From NCBI GenBank assembly GCA_965223815.1, contig OZ245019.1:1984001-2048000 (forward strand): a stretch of DNA of 64,000 nucleotides. The letters are read 5' to 3'. Position 1 is the stretch's first letter. Each line of letters opens with the position of its first letter. The translations under genes and the position numbers were made by a program. The notes below the pieces were generated by a model that saw nothing but the letters and a program-made list of their open reading frames with translations, was not told where the DNA came from and did no database searches. Positions 26,925-35,004 of the stretch are shown here, piece by piece. The stretch comes from HKST-UBA178 sp965223815 (GTDB taxonomy: Bacteria > Pseudomonadota > Gammaproteobacteria > Chromatiales > Chromatiaceae).

Positions 26925-27940
26925 ATATCTACGATGAACCAGCGCCTGGCGAACCCTTCCCAATGCTGCCGGGTTATACCTCGGCCGGGCGTTTGGAAAG
27001 GGTGTTACGGGCAGGGGAGTTCGCTGTAACCGCTGAGCTCGCGCCACCTGATTCGGCAAATCCCCAAGAGGTATACGACCGAGCGCGGGTGTTTGACGGT
27101 TATGTGGATGGTATGAATGCCACCGATGGTTCGGGTGCCAATTGCCACATGTCCAGCGTTGGCATGTGTGCCCTATTGACACGGGTCGGTTACGCACCGG
27201 TGATGCAGATTTCCTGTCGGGACAGAAATCGCATCGCCATCCAGGGCGATGTGCTGGGCGGCGCCGCGATGGGGGTATCCAATATTCTCTGCCTGACTGG
27301 AGACGGTGTGCAGTCAGGCGACCATCCGCAGGCCAAGCCCGTATTCGACCTGGACAGTTTGTCGCTATTGGAGACGGTCAGCATCATGCGCGACCAGGGG
27401 CGGTTCCTTAGCGGTCGCAAGATCACCGAGCCTCCGAGAGTTTTTCTTGGGGCCGTTGCCAATCCCTTTGCTCCTCCGTATGAATTCCGTCCTCTTCGCA
27501 TGGCAAAGAAAATTGCCGCAGGTGCTCAGTTTATACAGACACAATACTGCTACGACCTCCCCCGGTTTAAGCAATTTATGGCCCGCGCCTGGGATCTGGG
27601 TGTGTTTGAGAAGTGTTTCCTATTGGCTGGCATTGGGCCGTTGGCATCAGCCAAGGCCGCCGCCTGGATTCGCAATAACGTGCCGGGTATCCATATCCCG
27701 GATACCGTGATCAAAAGGCTTTCCGGTGCCGAGGATCAGAAACGGGAGGGAAAACAGCTGTGCATCGATCTCATCCAGGAGCTTAGGGAAATCGAGGGTG
27801 TGAGCGGTGTGCACGTCATGGCCTATCGTCAGGAGGAGGCGGTGGCCGAGATTATCGAGCGTTCGGGTGTTCTGGGTGGGCGTACGCCCTGGTATCCCGG
27901 TCGCGACAAGAGTATGGACAAGAAGAGACTATCAACATGA
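26921..27940 (+). CDS. metF: Methylenetetrahydrofolate reductase
   Basis: 339-aa FAD-dependent TIM-barrel enzyme interconverting 5,10-methylene- and 5-methyl-H4folate. Family features are FAVTAELAPPDSANP, DGMNATDGSGANCHMSS, ILCLTGDG, FIQTQYCYDLPRFKQF and LLAGIGPLASAKAA. It starts at GTG 26921 overlapping metV; a longer frame to 26774 lies inside metV and is rejected. With MetV, the direction here could be oxidative, moving methyl groups from betaine toward methylene-H4F. It overlaps the next gene by 4 bases. Confidence 0.9.
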   Translation: MNIYDEPAPGEPFPMLPGYTSAGRLERVLRAGEFAVTAELAPPDSANPQEVYDRARVFDGYVDGMNATDGSGANCHMSSVGMCALLTRVGYAPVMQISCRDRNRIAIQGDVLGGAAMGVSNILCLTGDGVQSGDHPQAKPVFDLDSLSLLETVSIMRDQGRFLSGRKITEPPRVFLGAVANPFAPPYEFRPLRMAKKIAAGAQFIQTQYCYDLPRFKQFMARAWDLGVFEKCFLLAGIGPLASAKAAAWIRNNVPGIHIPDTVIKRLSGAEDQKREGKQLCIDLIQELREIEGVSGVHVMAYRQEEAVAEIIERSGVLGGRTPWYPGRDKSMDKKRLST

Positions 27941-28839
27941 CCGACACTATTATTAGCTCAGCGACCAAAGAAGTTGTCATTGGTTTCGAACGTCCGTTCG
28001 TCATTATTGGCGAGCGCATCAACCCCACCGGCAGAAAAATTTTATCCGCCGAGATGAAAGCGGGTGACTATAGTCGAGTGGCAGCGGATGCCAGTGCCCA
28101 AATCGAAGCTGGTGCGCAGGTACTTGATGTAAACGCCGGCATTCCACTGGCGGACGAGCCCAAAATACTTGCGGAGGTGATTCAGCTGGTTCAGTCGATT
28201 ACCGATACGCCGCTATGCATCGATTCATCGATTGTTGCTGCACTGGAAGCCGGGCTGGAAGTGTACCAGGGCAAGGCCTTGGTCAATTCGGTGACTGGTG
28301 AGGAAGAGCAGTTGGAGCAGGTGATGCCACTGGTCAAGAAGAGTGGGGCGGCGGTAGTGGCAATCTCCAACGATGAAACGGGTATTTCCGAAGACCCCGA
28401 CGTGCGGTTCGAAGTAGCCAGGAAGATAGTTCAACGCGCCGCGGATTATGGCATCCCCGCTTGTGATGTCGTCGTGGATCCACTGGTCATGCCCATCGGC
28501 GCGGTAAATACGGCTGGCAGGCAGGTGCTGAGACTCATCCACCGGCTGCGCACCGAATTGAAAGTGAATACCACCTGTGGCGCCTCGAATATCAGTTTCG
28601 GCCTGCCTCACAGAAACGGAATCAACAGTACTTTTCTAAGTATGGCAATTTATTCCGGTATGACCTCCGCCATAGCCAATCCGCTGCATCGGGAGGTGAT
28701 TAGCGCCACACTGGGGGCGGATGTCATGCTGGGTCGCGATCCTGATTGCATGAACTGGATTCAGCGTTTCCGCGAGCCCCCTGCTGAGGGTGCCGGCAAT
28801 TCGCGGAGACGCCGCCCGAGCCGTCGTCGCCGTGCCTGA
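27937..28839 (+). CDS. Methyl-H4folate:corrinoid methyltransferase (MtgA-like)
   Basis: 300-aa pterin-binding (dihydropteroate synthase-like) barrel. Features are FVIIGERINPTGRK, QVLDVNAGIPLADE, PLCIDSS, LVNSVTGEE and TTCGASNISFGLPHR. It moves a methyl group between the corrinoid protein and H4folate. In glycine-betaine degraders (MtgA) the product is methyl-H4folate, which MetF can oxidise. The C-terminus ends in a run with 8 arginines in the last 12 residues, beyond the normal domain end. It overlaps both neighbours. Confidence 0.87.
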   Translation: MTDTIISSATKEVVIGFERPFVIIGERINPTGRKILSAEMKAGDYSRVAADASAQIEAGAQVLDVNAGIPLADEPKILAEVIQLVQSITDTPLCIDSSIVAALEAGLEVYQGKALVNSVTGEEEQLEQVMPLVKKSGAAVVAISNDETGISEDPDVRFEVARKIVQRAADYGIPACDVVVDPLVMPIGAVNTAGRQVLRLIHRLRTELKVNTTCGASNISFGLPHRNGINSTFLSMAIYSGMTSAIANPLHREVISATLGADVMLGRDPDCMNWIQRFREPPAEGAGNSRRRRPSRRRRA

Positions 28840-30874
28840 AAACGTCTCGGTTGTATTCACACCCAGCGGCCTGCGTGGTGAGTTTCCCCCGGGCACGACA
28901 GTACTCCAGGCAGCCCGGGAGCTGAGTGTGGATCTGGAGTCAATTTGCGGCGGGCAGGGACAGTGCCATCGCTGCCAGGTGGTGCATGCTTTGGGGCAGT
29001 TCCCCAAGTATGGCATCAACTCCCGCCCTCACCATCTCTCAGCGCCCGCGGAGCTGGAGCGCACCGGTGACGACAATCTGCTGGGGCTGGGTCGGCGCCT
29101 GGGTTGCTGTACGCGGTTACTCGGAGATGTGGTGATCGATATCCCGGCGGACAGCCAGATTCACCGGCAACATATAGCCAAAGAGATCACAGTACGTGAA
29201 ATCACCAGGGATCCTGCGGTCAAACTCTACAGCTTGCAGTTACCCGCGGCGGATATGCTCGATCCGCGTTCCGATCTGCGCTGCTTGCAAGACTTTTTGC
29301 AGCGGGAATTCGGGCTTCACGAGCCTGGGTGCGAACTGACGGTATTGCAAGAACTGCAATCGGCGCTTATCGACAACGACAGAAAAGTGACTCTGGCAGT
29401 CTATCAGTCCGGGTTGGAGCAGCCGCAGATTATCGCTGTCTGGCCAACCACCAAAGCCCGGGTCTTCGGTATGGCTGTCGATTTGGGGTCAACTACCATC
29501 GCCGCCCATTTGTGCGATCTCAGCAACGGCGAGGTGGTTGCCACAACGGCGCTGATGAATCCTCAGATCCGCTTCGGTGAGGATCTCATGAGCCGTGTTT
29601 CTTATGTCATGCTGAATCAAGGCGGCGGCTGGGAGATGACCAGAGCCGTCAGAAAAGCCTTCTCCGATCTGGCCGCCGATGCTGCGCTTAAAGCCGGTAT
29701 ACCTCTGAAAGACATTCTTGAGTTGGCCGTCGTCTGCAATCCCATTATGCACCATCTGTTGTTGGGTATAGACCCCACGCCTCTGGGGTCGGCACCCTTC
29801 ACATTAGCCACCGATCGGGCCGTCTTAGTCAAGGCGGCGGAGCTTGGCCTCGATCTGCATCCTCAATCGCGAGTCTATATATTGCCTTGCCTGGCGGGGC
29901 ATGTTGGTGCAGATACTGCCGGCATGATTCTTTCGGAACGGCCGGATCTCGGGGATGAGATCACCCTGCTGGTGGACGTGGGCACCAATGCCGAGCTGGT
30001 TCTGGGTAATCGCCACCGTTTGTTGGCCGCTTCCAGTCCCACTGGGCCGGCTTTCGAGGGAGCCCAGATCAGCTGTGGACAACGAGCCACCATCGGCGCG
30101 GTGGAGAGGGTACGAATCGACCGGGAAACCTTAGAGCCTCGTTACAAGGTAATCGGCTGCGACCTCTGGTCCAATGATCCCGGTTTTGCCCAGGCCACGA
30201 AGAACATCGGTATCAGTGGCATTTGCGGATCCGGAATCATCGAGCTGGTCGCCGAGCTTTTCCTGGCCAAGGTAATCGATGCCCAGGGGGTGATTTCCGC
30301 CGAAATGGCAGAGAAGACTCCCCGCATCCTGGCCGCTGGGCGCACATTCACCTATGTGCTGCACCAAGGAGAGAAAACACTGAGCCTCACACAGAAAGAT
30401 ATCCGCGCCATTCAGTTGGCAAAGGCGGCACTCTACGCCGGTGTGCGTCTGCTGATGGATCATCTGGGAGTCGATAAAGTAGACCGCATAAAGCTGGCCG
30501 GCGCCTTTGGCAGTCACATCGATGTCAAATACGCCATGGTGCTGGGGCTGATCCCCGATTGCGATCTGCAGTTTGTGGGCGCAGTGGGGAATGCCGCCGG
30601 TAACGGAGCGCGCATGGCGCTTCTCGACCGTAGTAAACGCGTCGAGATCGATGGGATTCTCCGGCGGGTGGAGAAGATCGAAACCGCTATCGAGGCCAGA
30701 TTTCAGGAGCATTTCGTGGAGGCTCTGGGTATTCCCCACAGTCGACATCAGTTCCTCAATCTGGCTCGGGTGGTGTCGTTGCCCGAACAGAGTGAGTCGG
30801 ATGAGAGCGCTGGGAAACGCGGCCTTGGCGGCAAGCGCGGTCGCCGCAGACGCCGTACAGGCTTCGCATCCTGA
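28832..30874 (+). CDS. ASKHA/DUF4445 corrinoid reductive-activation protein (RamA/RACo-like)
   Basis: About 680 aa. An N-terminal [2Fe-2S] ferredoxin domain has cysteines in CGGQGQCHRC and a further one in RLGCCTRL. A large actin-like ATPase region follows, with GMAVDLGSTTIAAHLCDL, NPQIRFGEDLMSRV, LLVDVGTNAELVLG and KLAGAFGSHID. Such proteins use ATP to reduce inactive Co(II) corrinoid to Co(I). The C-terminal 20 residues are basic, with seven Arg and two Lys in the run KRGLGGKRGRRRRR. The start is uncertain: GTG 28832 is used, GTG 28790 is possible; both overlap the upstream gene. Confidence 0.85.
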   Translation: MPENVSVVFTPSGLRGEFPPGTTVLQAARELSVDLESICGGQGQCHRCQVVHALGQFPKYGINSRPHHLSAPAELERTGDDNLLGLGRRLGCCTRLLGDVVIDIPADSQIHRQHIAKEITVREITRDPAVKLYSLQLPAADMLDPRSDLRCLQDFLQREFGLHEPGCELTVLQELQSALIDNDRKVTLAVYQSGLEQPQIIAVWPTTKARVFGMAVDLGSTTIAAHLCDLSNGEVVATTALMNPQIRFGEDLMSRVSYVMLNQGGGWEMTRAVRKAFSDLAADAALKAGIPLKDILELAVVCNPIMHHLLLGIDPTPLGSAPFTLATDRAVLVKAAELGLDLHPQSRVYILPCLAGHVGADTAGMILSERPDLGDEITLLVDVGTNAELVLGNRHRLLAASSPTGPAFEGAQISCGQRATIGAVERVRIDRETLEPRYKVIGCDLWSNDPGFAQATKNIGISGICGSGIIELVAELFLAKVIDAQGVISAEMAEKTPRILAAGRTFTYVLHQGEKTLSLTQKDIRAIQLAKAALYAGVRLLMDHLGVDKVDRIKLAGAFGSHIDVKYAMVLGLIPDCDLQFVGAVGNAAGNGARMALLDRSKRVEIDGILRRVEKIETAIEARFQEHFVEALGIPHSRHQFLNLARVVSLPEQSESDESAGKRGLGGKRGRRRRRTGFAS

Positions 30875-30891
30875 TCAGTGCGCAATCCAGA

Positions 30892-31902
30892 CTATTGCCC
30901 GCTATGCTCGGGTCCGGATTGGAGGATCTGCTGCTGGCGGCGTTCATCTCGCGGTGGTCTGCCGAACACTTCACGGTAGCATTTCGTGAAATGTGGAGCG
31001 GATACGAAGCCACAAGCCAAAGCGACATCGACAATGGATTTATCGGTTTGCAACAACAGTTGCCGCGCGCGGTTGAGCCGTAAGTCCATGTAATAGCGGG
31101 TGGGAACGCAGTTCAAGTACTTCTGGAAGAGCCGTTCCAACTGACGTCTGGAGATTCCTACGTAATTGGAGAGCTCGTCGAGGCTCATCGGCTCTTCAAT
31201 ATTCGCCTCCATCAATGTGACCGCCTCAGTCAATTTCGGTTGGCTGGAGCCCAGGTAGTGTTGCAGCGGCGTGCGCTGATGATCGTGCTGGTCTCGGATT
31301 CGATCGCACATGAACTGCTCGGAAATATTGGCGGATAGTTTTCCGCCATGGGTCATGGTGATCAGGTGCAGCATCATGTCCATGGAGGCGTTCCCGCCGG
31401 CGCAGGTGTAGCGGTCGCGGTCGATCTCATAGAGTTCGTTGCTCACATGAATTCGGGGAAACTCTTCTCGCATGCTGGCTAAATTTTCCCAGTGGATGGT
31501 GCAGCGGTAACCGTCCATCAGACCGGCTCGTGCCAGCAGAAAAGTACCGGTACAGAGGCCTCCAAGCTTTACCCGCTGGCGGTCAAGTTTGCTCAGCGCT
31601 CGTTGCAGGGTTTTTGAATAGCTGTTGGTGACATCCAGTCCAGCACAGACAAATATTACATCCAATTGAGGCAATTTATCGATCGCGTGATCGGGAGTGA
31701 TCATCAGGCCGTTGCTGGCGGGAGTGGTCTCGCCATCCATGGTGATGAGAGGCCATTCGTAGAGGGGTTTGCCTGAGAGTCGGTTGGCCATGCGCAGGGG
31801 TTCGATCGCACAGCTGAACGCGATCATGGAATACTGTGGCATCAGCAGGAAGCCGAAACGAACGGGGCGTGTTTTCTCCTGGGGGGATGACATGCGTTCC
31901 AT
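30892..31902 (-). CDS. GlxA/GbdR-like AraC-family regulator
   Basis: 336 aa. The N-terminal DJ-1/PfpI-like sensory domain (about 14-185, with FGFLLMPQYSMIAFSCAIEPLRMAN and GGLCTGTFLLARAGLMDG) is followed by two C-terminal AraC helix-turn-helix motifs (SLDELSNYVGISRRQLERLF and SIVDVALACGFVSAPHFTKCYR). Closest known roles are GbdR-type activators of glycine betaine and dimethylglycine catabolism in Pseudomonas. It is convergent with the ASKHA gene (17 bases apart) and downstream of the mttB-like gene on the same strand. It is a good candidate regulator of the island. Confidence 0.85.
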   Translation of the reverse strand: MERMSSPQEKTRPVRFGFLLMPQYSMIAFSCAIEPLRMANRLSGKPLYEWPLITMDGETTPASNGLMITPDHAIDKLPQLDVIFVCAGLDVTNSYSKTLQRALSKLDRQRVKLGGLCTGTFLLARAGLMDGYRCTIHWENLASMREEFPRIHVSNELYEIDRDRYTCAGGNASMDMMLHLITMTHGGKLSANISEQFMCDRIRDQHDHQRTPLQHYLGSSQPKLTEAVTLMEANIEEPMSLDELSNYVGISRRQLERLFQKYLNCVPTRYYMDLRLNRARQLLLQTDKSIVDVALACGFVSAPHFTKCYREVFGRPPRDERRQQQILQSGPEHSGQ

Positions 31903-32396
31903 TAGGGATTGAGGTTAGGTTGGCCGGGTTATGATTCTCGTTGTTGTTCCATCAGTGACCAGGAGCGTTAAACTAAGTCGCGCTGGAAAAGGATTGTAAG
32001 GGATATGGAGCAAACACTATCCTCAAAGAGGGGCGTGATCAACTACTGATGAGCGATAATAATGGATAGTACTGAGCCTGCAGTCCAGGTACGCATAAGA
32101 CTACAGAGAACGAATCCGTTGGAGCGTTTGCTATGAGCAAATGGGGATGGACGTATCGAGGCGAATCAAGGGGAGAACAGCGCTTCATCTTAATGCGAGC
32201 GCTGACTCTCTATAAGCAGAGTAATCTATTAAAATAAATTATTAATTATCAGTAAGTAACGATGTTAATCTAAAAAACTTGTTAAAATATACCCAGTGCC
32301 TCGGCAAGGGGTAAAATCAATAAGCTCCTGGAAAGAGCCATGATCGAATGCCTTGGACTCACGGGCGTTAGATCGCCTCCCTAAAGCCACGGAAAG
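31903..32396. other. Intergenic region with AT-rich block
   Basis: No gene seen. Bases 32210-32300 are strongly AT-rich and may include the promoter of the GlxA-like gene on the minus strand. Two AGCGCT hexamers at 32190-32215 flank a 14-base spacer, giving a small inverted repeat. Confidence 0.4.
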
Positions 32397-33965
32397 TCAG
32401 ACGTTGGAGTCAGGAAACGCGGCCTTGCGGCGTGCTATGAAATCGCTCAAGGCTTCATCGACCGCTGAGTCCAGTTCGGGTGCCTGATAGGATTCCAACA
32501 GCTTTTTACAGTGGCCGTTAGCTCTTTGCGCGAGATCTAAGCTGCCTTCGGCATCCCATTGTTCGAAGCTGTTGTTGTCGGCGAGTGGAGAACGATAGAA
32601 GGCGGTCTTGAAGTTGGCTTGAGTATGGCTGCAGCCGAGAAAGTGGTTGCCGGGGCCTACCTCTCGGATTGCGTCCAGAGCCTGACCATTCTCGGAGAGA
32701 TCAACGCCTCTCAGTAGAATCTCCATCATATTGGCTTGATCTGTATCTATGACGAACTTCTCATAGCCCATGGTTAAGCCACCCTCAAGCCAGCCGGCGG
32801 TGTGCAGGACCAGGTTCACACCCGCCAGTGCGGTTGGAACTAGGGTACTGTTGGATTCGGCCGCTGCTTGCGCATCGCTTATCTTGGAGGCGGTTAGACT
32901 GCCGCCAGAGCGGAACGGTACCCCAAGCCGGCGCGCCAGTGACGCCATCACATAGAGTACCAAAGCGGGTTCCGGGGTGCCGAAAGTGGGAGCGCCTGAC
33001 TGCATGGAGATGGAACTGGCAAAGCTGCCCATGACCACGGGGGCGCCGGGACTGACCAACTGCACAAAGGCCATCCCCGCCATCGCCTCCGCCAAAGATT
33101 GCGCTGCTGTCCCGGCTACGGTAACCGGCGACATCGCACCCGCCAGGATAAAGGGGGTAATAATGCAAGCCTGATTGTTGCGCGCGTATACCTTGGCCGC
33201 ACCCAACATGGTGTCGTCGAAGGTCATCGGCGAATTGGCATTGATCAGGCTGGTGACGACTGTCTTCGGCTTGCCGGTGGCGCTGTCGATGAAATCGTCA
33301 CCGAACAGAATCCTGGCCATCTCGATGGTGTCCTCCGCCCGTTCCGGTGCTGTTACGGAACCCATGAAGCACTTGTCGGAGTACTTTATGTGCGCATAGA
33401 TCATGTCCAGATGGCGTTTGTTCACGGGCAAGTCGACCGGCTCACAGATCGTACCGCCGGACATGTGCATGCTGGGTGAGATGTAAGCCAGCTTAACAAA
33501 GCTCTGGAAATCCTCGATTGTGGCATAACGTCTTCCTTTATCCATATCGTAGACAAAGGGACTGCCATAGGCCGGAGCGAAAACAGTGTGTTTATCCCCA
33601 ATTAAAATATTGCGTTTGGGATTACGGGCGTGTTGGGTGTATATCCGCGGGGCGGATGCCTGGATAATAGAACGGCACATACCCTTTGGGAACCGTACCA
33701 GATTCCCCTGGACGTCCGCTCCAGCGCCTTTCAATATTTGCAGTGCCTCGTCATCGTCCCTGAACTCGATTCCCACCTCTTCGAGGATGGTCTCCGCATT
33801 CTCCTCGATAAGGCTCAATCCCTCTTCATCCAGAACTTCAAAGTAGGGGATACCGCGGGTGATATAGGGTGCGCTGGCGGCTACAACCTGGGATTCGCCG
33901 GCCCGGCGGCCTGCTCGTCCTCGGCGGTTGCGACGTACATGAACGGGTGCTGCAGGTGTATTCAC
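32397..33965 (-). CDS. MttB-family (non-pyrrolysine) quaternary amine methyltransferase
   Basis: 522-aa COG5598 methyltransferase. Characteristic segments are EVLDEEGLSLIEENAETILEEVGIEF, FAPAYGSPFVYDMD, TPFILAGAMSPVTVAGT, QLVSPGAPVVMGSF and GYEKFVIDTDQANMM. There is no in-frame amber codon, so it is of the MtgB/MtpB kind, which demethylate glycine betaine or proline betaine rather than trimethylamine. The start is set at GTG 33965, with GGAG 8 bases upstream; an open frame continues to 34073 without such a site. The N-terminus has an arginine-rich stretch, seven Arg in residues 11-21. The exact substrate is inferred from the neighbours. Confidence 0.87.
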   Translation of the reverse strand: MNTPAAPVHVRRNRRGRAGRRAGESQVVAASAPYITRGIPYFEVLDEEGLSLIEENAETILEEVGIEFRDDDEALQILKGAGADVQGNLVRFPKGMCRSIIQASAPRIYTQHARNPKRNILIGDKHTVFAPAYGSPFVYDMDKGRRYATIEDFQSFVKLAYISPSMHMSGGTICEPVDLPVNKRHLDMIYAHIKYSDKCFMGSVTAPERAEDTIEMARILFGDDFIDSATGKPKTVVTSLINANSPMTFDDTMLGAAKVYARNNQACIITPFILAGAMSPVTVAGTAAQSLAEAMAGMAFVQLVSPGAPVVMGSFASSISMQSGAPTFGTPEPALVLYVMASLARRLGVPFRSGGSLTASKISDAQAAAESNSTLVPTALAGVNLVLHTAGWLEGGLTMGYEKFVIDTDQANMMEILLRGVDLSENGQALDAIREVGPGNHFLGCSHTQANFKTAFYRSPLADNNSFEQWDAEGSLDLAQRANGHCKKLLESYQAPELDSAVDEALSDFIARRKAAFPDSNV

Positions 33966-34140
33966 AATGGATGCTCCATCTTCATACTGTAGGGAATTCG
34001 GAGCCGAGGCCGTTTTCGGAAACAGAGTGCGTCCCCTGTTGTCGTGCCGCAGCTTTCCGATTTTGATGCGCACCAGTATGGTTTGATGACAGTTACCGGT
34101 CTGATCCCTGAGCGACCTGGATCTATTTCAGAGCGGCATA

Positions 34141-34695
34141 TCAGCGTTTGGAGTAGGTTCGCCGTTCTGTAATGATGTAGTCCATCTGAATGTCGTGTGC
34201 TTCAGTTGGAATAGACTCCCTTACCTGAAACTCGTACGCCGGTGCCACCCGTAACGCAGTGCTGTCCGCCAGGAAACGGTCGTAGTATCCACCGCCGTAA
34301 CCCATGCGGTTCAATTTTTGATCGAAGACGATACCGGGCACCAAAACGATATCGATGTCAGCCGTGAATTCCCGCAGTGCAGCCGAGGGTTCCAGCATGT
34401 TGAAGGACGTCTTCTCCAATTGAGCGAAGTCGCTCACTAGGTAGTGGCGAAGCCTTTTTCCGGAAAAGTCGGTTCGGGGCATTATGACATCTATACCCGC
34501 TTTCCATAGCTTTTGTATCAATTTGATGGTGCAGACTTCGTTGTTGATTGGGTAGTAGAGGTGGATATTTCGTATACCCTTGAGCAACTCCTCATCGACC
34601 AGGCGTTGCAGAATGATTTTACTCTGATGCCTTTGATCAGCGGCTGTGAGCGACTTCCTCAATGACAGTACTTCCTGTCTCAATGCATTCTTCAT
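34141..34695 (-). CDS. fthC: 5-formyltetrahydrofolate cyclo-ligase
   Basis: 184 aa, typical length. It makes 5,10-methenyl-H4folate from 5-formyl-H4folate with ATP, returning a dead-end folate to the pool. Motifs are LRQEVLSLRKSL at the N-terminus, the nucleotide/Mg segment VLVPGIVFDQKLNRMGYGGGYYDRFL, and AHDIQMDYIITE at the end. It lies upstream of the mttB-like gene on the same strand and divergent from the dimethylglycine dehydrogenase-like gene. Confidence 0.92.
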   Translation of the reverse strand: MKNALRQEVLSLRKSLTAADQRHQSKIILQRLVDEELLKGIRNIHLYYPINNEVCTIKLIQKLWKAGIDVIMPRTDFSGKRLRHYLVSDFAQLEKTSFNMLEPSAALREFTADIDIVLVPGIVFDQKLNRMGYGGGYYDRFLADSTALRVAPAYEFQVRESIPTEAHDIQMDYIITERRTYSKR

Positions 34696-35004
34696 TCTTT
34701 CTGGGTCACATGTGGATTGGATTTTCAGCCGTAAGCTGGAGAGTAGTTATCATACGTCAGCCATCGGAATTCATGGAGTCATGACGAGAAAAAGTAGCTG
34801 GGGAGGTTGCGAAATCCGGTTTTGGCTCCGGCCCGGCTTTGCCCGCAGTGACGCATATTGACACCTTCCTGTCGCAATCGAAGCAGTAGCCTGGAATGGC
34901 TGATGGATAAACTGACCAATAATTGCTGCATCCTTGCAGAGCCTATGCCGTGTGCCGGTTGAGGCCTGTTTTGCAACTCAAGCAGTTTGGAGGCCGAAAA
35001 TAAA
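34696..35004. promoter_or_regulatory. Divergent intergenic region, fthC / DMGDH-like gene
   Basis: About 300 bases between divergent genes, so it must hold promoters in both directions. A GACA-N6-TGTC inverted repeat occurs near 34860-34875. I cannot assign a specific promoter or regulator site. Confidence 0.35.

Noticed and set aside
32397..33965. Pyrrolysine (amber) readthrough in the MttB-family gene
   Set aside because: The frame has no internal stop codon, so it is the non-pyrrolysine type.
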